From: Friedmanniella sp.
GTDB taxonomy: Bacteria > Actinomycetota > Actinomycetes > Propionibacteriales > Propionibacteriaceae
Length of the DNA: 8,075 nucleotides
Assembly (NCBI GenBank): GCA_025964935.1
Contig: JAOPXW010000285.1
Location: forward strand, 1-8,075
Direction of reading: 5' to 3'
The stretch's first letter is position 1. Each line of letters begins with the position of its first letter. A program made the position numbers and the translations under genes. Under the pieces are notes generated by a model. It was not told the origin of the DNA, made no database searches, and saw only the letters and a list, made by a program, of their open reading frames with translations. Positions 1 to 7,073 of the stretch are shown here, in pieces.

Positions 1-1
1 G

Positions 2-469
2 GCCACCGAGGTCGAGCTCAAGGAGAAGAAGCACCGCATCGAGGACGCCGTGTCCGCGACGCGTGCGGCCATCGAGGAGGGCATCGTCGCCGGTGGCGGC
101 TCCGCCCTCATCCACGCGGTCGCGGCCCTCAAGGGCGACCTCGGCCTGACCGGTGACGAGAAGACCGGCGTCTCGATCGTCCGCAAGGCGGCCGTCGAGC
201 CGCTGCGCTGGATCGCCGAGAACGGTGGCGAGCCGGGCTACGTCGTGACCGCCAAGGTGGCCGAGATGGAGCCGGGCAGCGGCTACAACGCGGCGACCGG
301 CGTGTACGGCGACCTCATCGGTGCCGGCGTGATCGACCCGGTCAAGGTGACGCGCTCGGCTCTGGCCAACGCGGCGTCCATCGCGTCGCTGCTGCTCACC
401 ACCGAGACCCTCGTGGTGGACAAGCCCGAAGAGGAAGAGCCTGCGGCCGGTCACGGCCACTCGCACTGA
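2..469 (+). CDS. groEL: Chaperonin GroEL (Hsp60), 3' end only
   Basis: The reading frame is open from base 2 and gives the last 155 residues of a 60-kDa chaperonin, roughly the C-terminal 29% of a ~540-residue protein. GroEL forms the double-ring cytoplasmic folding chamber that works with GroES and ATP. Family landmarks in order are the [10 protein letters not shown] stretch, whose Asp (bases 44-46) corresponds to the ATP-hydrolysis Asp398 of E. coli GroEL, then [23 protein letters not shown], and [13 protein letters not shown] leading to the C-terminal helix ending [10 protein letters not shown]. The tail is acidic and then histidine-rich (GHGHSH) instead of the GGM repeats of E. coli GroEL. 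Such His-rich tails are typical of the groES-linked GroEL1 of actinobacteria. An internal GTG at base 50 is not the start, because the homology continues upstream of it. Identity is certain; paralogue assignment (GroEL1) is inferred from the tail and from the downstream sigD-guaB synteny. Confidence 0.97.
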   Translation, partial: ATEVELKEKKHRIEDAVSATRAAIEEGIVAGGGSALIHAVAALKGDLGLTGDEKTGVSIVRKAAVEPLRWIAENGGEPGYVVTAKVAEMEPGSGYNAATGVYGDLIGAGVIDPVKVTRSALANAASIASLLLTTETLVVDKPEEEEPAAGHGHSH

Positions 470-486
470 TCTCAGCCCGGCACCCG

Positions 487-516
487 ACAGGACCCCTCCT
501 TCCGGAGGGGTCCTGT
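487..516 (+). terminator. groEL terminator hairpin
   Basis: A perfect 13-bp stem (487-499 paired with 504-516) encloses a 4-nt TTCC loop, starting 17 bases after the groEL stop. No T-tract follows, as is usual for actinobacterial intrinsic terminators. Position and stem strength make termination of groEL the natural reading. Confidence 0.88.
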
Positions 517-603
517 TGTGCGTCCAGGGGTCGGCTGGGCCGGTCGAGGGCGCCGACCAACCCGGAGCCGGCCCGGGGGTGGAGGATCTTGTCCTCGCCC
601 GGG

Positions 604-716
604 GGAGGAACAAACAACCCTGATGCCAAACGTTACAAAGAGTTGAGATGTTTCTTCGTGGGACGACTGTGCACGCTTGGTTGCATCTGCGACAGTAGAA
701 CCACATCGTCAAAAGC
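604..716 (+). promoter_or_regulatory. AT-richer leader upstream of sigD
   Basis: Base composition drops to near 50% GC here, against the very GC-rich coding flanks, as expected for a promoter region. Possible elements are TTGAGA at 643-648 with GACTGT at 665-670 (16-bp spacer), and TTGCAT at 681-686 with CATCGT at 704-709 (17-bp spacer). Neither pair is convincing. A GGAAC at 607-611 resembles an ECF -35 box, but the nearest CGTT (631-634) lies 19 bp away, longer than the usual 16-17. The region surely contains the sigD promoter; the exact site cannot be chosen by eye. The GC-rich part before it (517-603) shows nothing recognisable. Confidence 0.5.
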
Positions 717-742
717 TTGAAACCTTCTCTCGGGGACCGATT

Positions 743-747
743 GGGGG
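743..747 (+). promoter_or_regulatory. Probable sigD ribosome binding site
   Basis: A GGGGG run ends 5 nt before GTG 753. The earlier in-frame TTG 717 has no G-rich sequence ahead of it. TTG 741 has GGGGA at 732-736, 4 nt ahead, and is the main competitor. I favour GTG 753 because the protein then begins just ahead of the sigma region 2 homology. Confidence 0.5.
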
Positions 748-752
748 TTGAG

Positions 753-1358
753 GTGGCTACTGAACTGGCGCGCCTTTTGTCCGACCAGGAACTCGTCTCG
801 AGAGCGCAGTCCGGCTGTCCGGAAGCGATGAACTCGTTGATCACGGCCATTCGGCCGCTGGTGCTCAAATACTGCCGGGCCCGTCTGTCGACCTACGCCG
901 GAGGCATCGACGCCGCCGACGACGTCGCCCAGGAGACCTGCGTCGCCGTGCTCAAGGTCCTCCCGCGCTACCAGGACAAGGGTGCCCCGTTCGCCGCCTT
1001 CGTGTACGCGATCGCCGCCAACAAGGTGGCCGACGCCCAGCGGGGCTTCAGCCGGTCCGCCGTTCTGGTCGACGAGTTCCCGGAGCAGACCGAGCCGTCG
1101 CCGACTCCGGAGGAGCTCGCGGTCGCCGCCGGGGACATCCGCTCGGCGACGCTGCTGCTGAACCGCCTGCCCGACCGGATGCGCGAGGTCCTGGTGCTGC
1201 GGGCCGGCGGCAGCAGTGCCGACATGGTGGGCGAGCGGCTCGGGATGAGCGCCAACGCCGTGCGGGTGGCCCAGCACCGGGCCACGGTCAAGCTGCGGCA
1301 GCTGATCTCGGAGTCCGCTGAGCACCGCGAGCAGTTCAGCGGGCTCGTCCGCCTCTGA
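753..1358 (+). CDS. sigD: Group 4 (ECF-type) RNA polymerase sigma factor, SigD-like
   Basis: The product is 201 residues from GTG 753 (213 if TTG 717 is used). It is a two-domain sigma-70 family factor that would direct RNA polymerase to a stress or stationary-phase regulon. Region 2 spans about residues 14-97, with the DDVAQE core-binding motif at 56-61 and the -10 recognition helix in the FAAFVYAIAANKVADAQR segment (80-97). A Pro/Glu-rich linker (about 105-122) leads to region 4 (about 134-186), whose helix-turn-helix includes LGMSANAVRVAQHRA (163-177). The segments CRARL, LPRYQDKGAPF and AVRVAQHRA match what I recall of mycobacterial SigD. The location between groEL and guaB/guaB3 is also that of M. 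tuberculosis sigD and its Streptomyces counterpart. No anti-sigma gene follows: only a GC-rich spacer separates it from guaB, whereas Mycobacterium and Corynebacterium have rsdA there. Family call is firm, orthology strong, regulon unknown. Confidence 0.9.
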   Translation: MATELARLLSDQELVSRAQSGCPEAMNSLITAIRPLVLKYCRARLSTYAGGIDAADDVAQETCVAVLKVLPRYQDKGAPFAAFVYAIAANKVADAQRGFSRSAVLVDEFPEQTEPSPTPEELAVAAGDIRSATLLLNRLPDRMREVLVLRAGGSSADMVGERLGMSANAVRVAQHRATVKLRQLISESAEHREQFSGLVRL

Positions 1359-1365
1359 AAGCCCT

Positions 1366-1381
1366 GGGACCGCCCGGTCCC
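1366..1381 (+). terminator. Possible sigD terminator hairpin
   Basis: The inverted repeat GGGACC / GGTCCC (1366-1371 with 1376-1381) has a GCCC loop and begins 8 bases after the sigD stop. It is only 6 bp and has no T-tract, so it may terminate weakly or only partly. Confidence 0.45.
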
Positions 1382-1398
1382 GCACCCTCCGGCGGGCT

Positions 1399-1472
1399 GG
1401 TGGTCGGGGCCGGTGGTCGGGGGCCGGCCACCGGTGGCGGGGTTGTCCGGGGACCTGCGGTCGGGGGGCCGG
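1399..1472 (+). repeat. G-run repeat ladder upstream of guaB
   Basis: Three copies of a GGTCGGGG-CCGG word occur. Two are in tandem with a GGT prefix (1399-1413 and 1412-1427); the third stands apart (1459-1472). The G run grows from 4 to 5 to 6 bases across the copies. Two more GGGG runs lie at 1439-1442 and 1449-1452, giving five runs of four or more Gs on the coding strand. The spacers (9, 15, 6 and 10 nt) are mostly longer than the usual G-quadruplex rule allows. It fills most of the sigD-guaB spacer and reaches the expected -35 zone of guaB. Confidence 0.6.
1427..1438. promoter_or_regulatory. 12-bp palindrome, possible operator
   Basis: GCCACCGGTGGC is a perfect 12-bp inverted repeat about 50 bp upstream of the guaB -10 box. 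Its place suggests a regulator site, but such words arise easily in GC-rich DNA and no known operator is recognised. Confidence 0.3.
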
Positions 1473-1487
1473 CGGTCGCGCGGGCAG

Positions 1488-3050
<1,563 letters not shown>

Positions 3051-3078
3051 GGTGTTCAACGAGCCGCCCTCGGTGGCC

Positions 3079-3084
3079 TAGGGT
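3079..3084 (+). promoter_or_regulatory. Possible guaB3 -10 box (TAGGGT)
   Basis: TAGGGT sits in the 75-base guaB-guaB3 gap, about 40 nt ahead of the guaB3 ATG, with transcription then starting near 3091. No -35 is evident. If used, guaB3 has its own promoter in addition to read-through from guaB. Confidence 0.45.
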
Positions 3085-3114
3085 GCTTGTCGGTGTACGC
3101 CTCGTCAACGGAGT

Positions 3115-3119
3115 GGGAG
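3115..3119 (+). promoter_or_regulatory. guaB3 ribosome binding site, decides the start
   Basis: GGGAG lies 6 nt before ATG 3126. The longer in-frame candidate, TTG 3087, falls 3 bases after the TAGGGT box and has no such site; family homology also begins at MFEIGRSK, so ATG 3126 is preferred. Confidence 0.75.
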
Positions 3120-3125
3120 CAGCAC

Positions 3126-4229
3126 ATGTTCGAGATCGGCCGCAGCAAGCGGGCAGCGCAGGCGTTCGCCTTCGACGACGTGTCGATCGTGCCGTCGCGC
3201 CGGACCCGCGGTGAGGAGGAGGTCTCCCTCAGCTGGCGGATCGACGCGGCGACGTTCGAGTTCCCCCTGATCGCCGCGCCGATGGACTCGGTGATGTCGC
3301 CGGCGACCGCGATCGCCATGGGTCGGCTCGGCGGCCTCGGGGTGCTCAACCTCGAGGGCCTGTGGACCCGTTACGAGGACCCGGCCCCGCTGCTGGCCGA
3401 AATCGCCGGCATCGAGGACCCGACGACCGCGACCCGGGCCATGCAGCGGATGTACGCCGCCCCGATCCAGCCGGAGCTGATCGGTCGGCGGATCGCCGAG
3501 ATCCGCGCCGCGGGGGTGCCCGCCGCCGGCTCCCTGTCCCCCCAGAACACCCAGGCGTACGCCAAGGCGGTGGTGGACTCGGGGGTCGACTTCTTCGTCA
3601 TCCGGGGCACCACGGTGTCGGCCCAGCACGTGTCCTCGGACCGGGTGCCGCTCAACCTCAGCCAGTTCATCTACGACCTCGACGTCCCGGTCATCGTCGG
3701 CGGCTGCGCGACCTACCAGGCCGCGCTGCACCTGATGCGGACGGGTGCGGCCGGGGTGCTCGTCGGCTTCGGCGGGGGCGCCGCGCACACCACCCGCTCG
3801 GTGCTGGGGATCGCGGTGCCGATGGCCTCGGCGGTCTCCGACGTGGCTGCGGCCCGCCGGGACTACCTGGACGAGTCCGGCGGCCGCTACGTCCACGTGA
3901 TCGCCGACGGCTCGGTGGGTCAGTCGGGGGACATCGCCAAGGCGATCGCCTGCGGCGCCGACGCGGTCATGGTGGGCTCGCCGCTGGCCAAGGCCAGTGA
4001 GGCACCCGGCGGGGGGTACCACTGGGGCCCCGAGGCCTGGCACGAGAGCCTGCCGCGCGGTGAGCGGGTCAGGTTCGAGACGGTCGGCACGCTGGAGGAG
4101 ATCCTGGTGGGTCCCTCGACGGTGCCCGACGGGACGATGAACCTGATGGGGGCCCTGCGCAAGTCGCTCGCCACCACGGGCTACACCGAGGTCAAGGAGT
4201 TCCAGCGGGTGGAGATCGTCGTCGGCTGA
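3126..4229 (+). CDS. guaB3: GuaB3 family IMP dehydrogenase-related protein
   Basis: A 367-residue TIM-barrel protein of the IMPDH/GMP reductase superfamily, starting MFEIGRSKRAAQ as GuaB3 proteins do. Barrel landmarks are FDDVSIVPSRRT, IAAPMDSVMSPATAIA, the GuaB3-typical LNLEGLWTRYEDP, VGGCATYQAAL, and IADGSVGQSGDIAKAIA with GADAVMVGSPLA at the phosphate site. There is no CBS insertion. The loop aligned with GPGSICTTR of the neighbouring guaB reads GGGAAHTTR, so His221 takes the place of the catalytic Cys. The C-terminal part shows no flap KDRY. The only cysteines are in VGGCATY and AIACGAD, away from that loop. I recall actinobacterial GuaB3 proteins sharing the missing Cys, so this is probably lineage-typical and not decay. 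GuaB3 proteins of cyanobacteria have been reported active as IMPDH, but whether this form catalyses that reaction, reduces GMP, or is regulatory is open. The pairing after guaB points to guanine metabolism. Confidence 0.92.
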   Translation: MFEIGRSKRAAQAFAFDDVSIVPSRRTRGEEEVSLSWRIDAATFEFPLIAAPMDSVMSPATAIAMGRLGGLGVLNLEGLWTRYEDPAPLLAEIAGIEDPTTATRAMQRMYAAPIQPELIGRRIAEIRAAGVPAAGSLSPQNTQAYAKAVVDSGVDFFVIRGTTVSAQHVSSDRVPLNLSQFIYDLDVPVIVGGCATYQAALHLMRTGAAGVLVGFGGGAAHTTRSVLGIAVPMASAVSDVAAARRDYLDESGGRYVHVIADGSVGQSGDIAKAIACGADAVMVGSPLAKASEAPGGGYHWGPEAWHESLPRGERVRFETVGTLEEILVGPSTVPDGTMNLMGALRKSLATTGYTEVKEFQRVEIVVG

Positions 4230-4256
4230 CCGGCCGCTCCCGACCCGGGCGGCCGG
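4230..4256 (+). terminator. Possible guaB3 terminator hairpin
   Basis: CCGGCCGC (4230-4237) pairs perfectly with GCGGCCGG (4249-4256), and two inner pairs (one G-T) can extend the stem to 10 bp with a 7-nt loop. It begins directly after the guaB3 stop and has no T-tract. Confidence 0.6.
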
Positions 4257-4301
4257 GCGCGTACGCCTGCGCCCACGTCTCGCCGACCCCGTAAATCCTT
4301 C

Positions 4302-4396
4302 GGTCACCTCCGGCCTGCTCGCGAGAAAGACGTGAGATGGTCACCCCCAGCCGGTTGCCTCGCTGAAGATTGCCCCCTAGGTTTCTCAGGGTCACC
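4302..4396 (+). repeat. Three GGTCACC direct repeats around the metalloprotease promoter
   Basis: The heptamer GGTCACC occurs at 4302-4308, 4339-4345 and 4390-4396, all in the same orientation in a 95-base stretch. The second copy lies just upstream of the -35 box and the third covers the predicted transcription start. This placement would suit a regulator, but no known operator is recognised and the flanks of the copies differ. Confidence 0.45.
4355..4383 (+). promoter_or_regulatory. Promoter of the M6 metalloprotease gene
   Basis: TTGCCT (4355-4360), a 17-bp spacer, and TAGGTT (4378-4383) form the best housekeeping-sigma-like promoter in the window. Transcription would start near 4390, giving a leader of about 54 nt before GTG 4444. 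Confidence 0.7.
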
Positions 4397-4405
4397 AACG
4401 TCACC

Positions 4406-4426
4406 GGCCGACGACCCCCGTCGGTC
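4406..4426 (+). promoter_or_regulatory. Leader hairpin next to the ribosome binding site
   Basis: The 5' leader can fold GGCCGACG (4406-4413) against CGTCGGTC (4419-4426), 8 pairs with one G-U and a 5-nt loop. It ends 2 bases before the GAGGGGAG ribosome binding site (4429-4436), which is 7 nt ahead of GTG 4444. It might protect the message or tune initiation; the effect is inferred. Confidence 0.4.
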
Positions 4427-4443
4427 CCGAGGGGAGCAACTTC

Positions 4444-6951
4444 GTGCGTAAGGCATTCATCGGGCTCTTGGGCCTGACTCTGGCGTCCGGGCTGGTGATC
4501 AGCGTGGAGGGCTCAGCGCTGGCCAGCCCCGGCGACCAGCAGGCTCCGGCCGTCTCCGGACCCGGGGACCAGGGCCCACTCGCCAGCAAGGCCGGCGGCG
4601 CGGCCGACGACAACCTGCCCAACGCGCTCGACGCGAAGCAGCAGGCCCTCCGCGCCGAGGCCCTGCACCTGGTCCTCACCGGCCAGCGCAAGGTCCAGAC
4701 CATCAACGGCTCCCAGGTCGTCCGGCTCGGCACCAAGCCGGCCGGGCTGAGCGCGAAGGAGCAGGCCAGGGTCAGTGCGGGCCAGACCGTCAAGCCCCGG
4801 ACCGTCGACCAGTACGTGCAGCTGTCGCGCGAGCAGACCGACAAGATCTTCGTCGTGCTGACCGAGTTCGGCAACAAGCGGGGCACCGACATCGACCCGC
4901 GCTACGGCGACGTCGACACCGACCCCAAGACCCCCGGCCCGACGAAGTTCACCGGTCCGCTGCACAACCAGATCCCGGCGCCGAACCGCAAGACGGACAA
5001 CTCGACGATCTGGCAGAAGAACTACAGCGCGAAGCACTACCGCGACCTGTACTTCGGCACCGGGAAGAACGTCGAGTCGCTCAAGACCTACTACGAGAAG
5101 CAGTCCTCGGGTCGCTACTCGGTCAACGGCATGGTGACCGACTGGGTCAAGGTGCCCTACAACGAGGCCCGCTACGGACGCAGCAACGGCTTCCCCTGCG
5201 CCGGCATCGTCTGCAGCAACACCTGGGCGCTGCTGAAGGACGGGCTGGGCGAGTGGGTCAAGGAGCAGAAGAAGGCGGGCAAGTCGACCGCCGCCATCGC
5301 CAAGACCCTCAAGTCCTACGACCAGCAGGACCGCTACGACTACGACGGTGACGGCAACTTCAACGAGCCGGACGGCTACATCGACCACTTCCAGGTCGTG
5401 CACGCCGGCGGCGACCAGGCCGACGGCGACCCGATCCAGGGCGAGGACGCGATCTGGTCCCACCGCTGGTACGCCTACGCCGACCAGGTCGGCACCACCG
5501 GCCCCTCGACCAACAAGCTCGGCGGCACCCAGATCGGGAGCACCGGCCTGTGGGTCGGCGACTACACCATCCAGCCCGAGAACGGCGGACTGTCGGTCTT
5601 CGCGCACGAGTACGGCCACGACCTCGGTCTGCCCGACCACTACGACACCGCCGGTGGACCCGACAACGCGGTCAACTGGTGGACCCTGATGGCGCAGAGC
5701 CGCGCCCGGGCCAAGAACGACGTCGGCATCGGCACCCGGCCGGCCGACCTCGGCGCCTGGGACAAGCTGCAGCTGGGCTGGCTCGACTACGACGTGGCGG
5801 TGGCGGGGCAGAAGAAGACCTACAGCCTCGGCCCGCACGAGTACAACAGCAAGAAGGCCCAGGGCCTGGTCGTGATCCTGCCCAAGAAGGAGGTCACCAC
5901 CACCCTGGTCACCCCGGCCAGCGGGGACAAGCAGTGGTGGAGCGGCTCGGGTGACAACCTGAGCAGCAGCCTGACCCGCGAGGTCAGCATCCCGAGCGCG
6001 CCGGCCGAGCTCAGCTTCCAGGCCAACTACGACATCGAAGAGGGCTTCGACTACGGCCAGGTGCAGGTCGACGACGGCAGCGGCTGGAAGACGGTGGCGG
6101 GCAACATCTCCACCACCACCGGTCCGGCCAACGCCTTCGACGGCTCCTCCGGCGGCTGGGTCCCCGCGACCTTCGACCTGTCGGCGTACGCCGGCAAGAC
6201 CGTTCAGCTGCGGATCGGCTACGTGACCGACGGCGGCGCCGCCGGCAACGACGAGAACCCCGGCAACAACGGGCTCTTCGTCGACGACATCAAGCTCGTC
6301 TCCGGCGGCAACGAGGTCTTCGCCGACGGGGCCGAGGACGGCGCCAACGGCTGGACCGCGGCCGGCTTCACCATCGTCGGATCCTCGGTGACCCGGACCT
6401 ACGACCACTACTACGTGGCCAGCAACCGGACCTACACCTCCTACGACAAGTACCTCCAGACCGGGCCGTACAACTTCGGCTTCACGCCGAAGCTGCTCGA
6501 CAAGGTCGAGTTCTTCCCGTACCAGAACGGTCTGCTCGTCAACTACTGGGACACCTCGCAGTCGGACAACAACGAGTCCCAGCACCCCGGCCAGGGCCTG
6601 GTGCTGCCGGTCGACTCGCACCCGGCGGCGATCACCCGCAAGGACGGCGCCATCTGGCGGGGCCGGATCCAGACCTACGACGCCCCCTTCTCGCTGGAGC
6701 GGGCCGACTCGTTGACGCTGCACGTGAGCGGCACCGCGTACAAGATCGCCGGCCTCGCGGGCAACCCCACGTTCGACGACACCAAGTCGTACTGGGACCC
6801 GGCGCAGCCGACGGTCGGGGTCAAGACCCCGGGGGTCGGGGTCACCCTGCAGGTGACCAAGCAGTCCGGCACCTCGATGACGGTCAAGCTCGGCACCAGC
6901 ACCCCGGTGTCCTCGACCGCCACCCTGGCGAGCGCCCGGTCGGCCAACTGA
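4444..6951 (+). CDS. Secreted M6 metalloprotease, immune inhibitor A type
   Basis: An 835-residue exported zinc protease related to immune inhibitor A of Bacillus, which degrades host or environmental proteins. A Sec signal peptide (MRK, then a hydrophobic core to about 21) is likely cut after SALA at residue 27. Residues about 28-135 look like the propeptide. The catalytic domain contains a DYDGDGNFNEPDG segment (about 299-311) that resembles a calcium loop, and HEYGHDLGLPDHYD at 388-401, giving zinc ligands His388 and His392, general base Glu389 and a possible third ligand Asp398. A candidate Met-turn follows in WWTLMAQS. Cys252 and Cys257 (PCAGIVCS) probably form a disulfide. After about residue 500 come beta-sandwich regions (around 500-622 ending in FVDDIKLVSGG, then VFADGAEDGANGW) and the HPGQGLVLPVD segment characteristic of InhA C-termini. 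No sortase signal or anchor is visible, so release is expected. It has its own promoter and terminator; GTG 4444 has a strong ribosome binding site. The family is secure; substrate is unknown. Confidence 0.93.
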   Translation: MRKAFIGLLGLTLASGLVISVEGSALASPGDQQAPAVSGPGDQGPLASKAGGAADDNLPNALDAKQQALRAEALHLVLTGQRKVQTINGSQVVRLGTKPAGLSAKEQARVSAGQTVKPRTVDQYVQLSREQTDKIFVVLTEFGNKRGTDIDPRYGDVDTDPKTPGPTKFTGPLHNQIPAPNRKTDNSTIWQKNYSAKHYRDLYFGTGKNVESLKTYYEKQSSGRYSVNGMVTDWVKVPYNEARYGRSNGFPCAGIVCSNTWALLKDGLGEWVKEQKKAGKSTAAIAKTLKSYDQQDRYDYDGDGNFNEPDGYIDHFQVVHAGGDQADGDPIQGEDAIWSHRWYAYADQVGTTGPSTNKLGGTQIGSTGLWVGDYTIQPENGGLSVFAHEYGHDLGLPDHYDTAGGPDNAVNWWTLMAQSRARAKNDVGIGTRPADLGAWDKLQLGWLDYDVAVAGQKKTYSLGPHEYNSKKAQGLVVILPKKEVTTTLVTPASGDKQWWSGSGDNLSSSLTREVSIPSAPAELSFQANYDIEEGFDYGQVQVDDGSGWKTVAGNISTTTGPANAFDGSSGGWVPATFDLSAYAGKTVQLRIGYVTDGGAAGNDENPGNNGLFVDDIKLVSGGNEVFADGAEDGANGWTAAGFTIVGSSVTRTYDHYYVASNRTYTSYDKYLQTGPYNFGFTPKLLDKVEFFPYQNGLLVNYWDTSQSDNNESQHPGQGLVLPVDSHPAAITRKDGAIWRGRIQTYDAPFSLERADSLTLHVSGTAYKIAGLAGNPTFDDTKSYWDPAQPTVGVKTPGVGVTLQVTKQSGTSMTVKLGTSTPVSSTATLASARSAN

Positions 6952-6971
6952 CCGTCCGCTCCCCACGCCTG

Positions 6972-6999
6972 CGGCGCCCCGGCTTCGGCCGGGGCGCCG
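6972..6999 (+). terminator. Metalloprotease gene terminator, UUCG tetraloop hairpin
   Basis: A perfect 12-bp all-GC stem (6972-6983 with 6988-6999) is capped by a C(UUCG)G tetraloop, an unusually stable RNA fold, 20 bases after the stop. There is no T-tract. It should separate this gene from the subtilase gene. Confidence 0.9.
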
Positions 7000-7016
7000 T
7001 TCGCGTTCCGGGCTGC

Positions 7017-7022
7017 TAGCGT
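7017..7022 (+). promoter_or_regulatory. Possible subtilase -10 box (TAGCGT)
   Basis: TAGCGT fits TANNNT and lies 51 bases before GTG 7074. The expected -35 zone overlaps the right arm of the upstream terminator and has no recognisable box, so this is tentative. Confidence 0.4.
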
Positions 7023-7064
7023 CGCCTACGGCGGGCCCCCCGGCCGCCAGAGCTCCCGCCCCCT

Positions 7065-7070
7065 GGAGGA
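7065..7070 (+). promoter_or_regulatory. Subtilase ribosome binding site
   Basis: GGAGGA is a near-perfect Shine-Dalgarno sequence, but it ends only 3 nt before GTG 7074, a short spacing. No nearer in-frame start fits better; the next in-frame GTG falls inside the signal peptide. Confidence 0.6.
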
Positions 7071-7073
7071 CCA

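Noticed and set aside
396..629. A 77-codon minus-strand frame across the groEL end and terminator.
   Set aside because: It reads through the perfect terminator hairpin, and its product has no family features.
607..634. ECF-type promoter GGAAC...CGTT upstream of sigD, suggesting autoregulation.
   Set aside because: The 19-bp spacing is longer than the 16-17 expected and the -10 match is minimal.
1406..1468. A canonical G-quadruplex motif upstream of guaB.
   Set aside because: Several loops (9, 15, 10 nt) exceed the standard 7-nt limit, so it is kept only as a possible long-loop structure.
3063..3077. A 6-bp hairpin with a 3-nt loop after guaB, as a guaB terminator.
   Set aside because: It contains a G-U pair, is short, and abuts the guaB3 -10 box; guaB and guaB3 are more likely partly co-transcribed.
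3105..4307. A 400-codon minus-strand frame opposite guaB3.
   Set aside because: Shadow frame with Arg/His/Gly-rich product; the plus-strand product is a clear GuaB3.
4192..4404. A 70-codon minus-strand frame covering the guaB3-metalloprotease spacer.
   Set aside because: No convincing ribosome binding site, no recognisable motif, and it overlaps the guaB3 end, the hairpin and the promoter elements.
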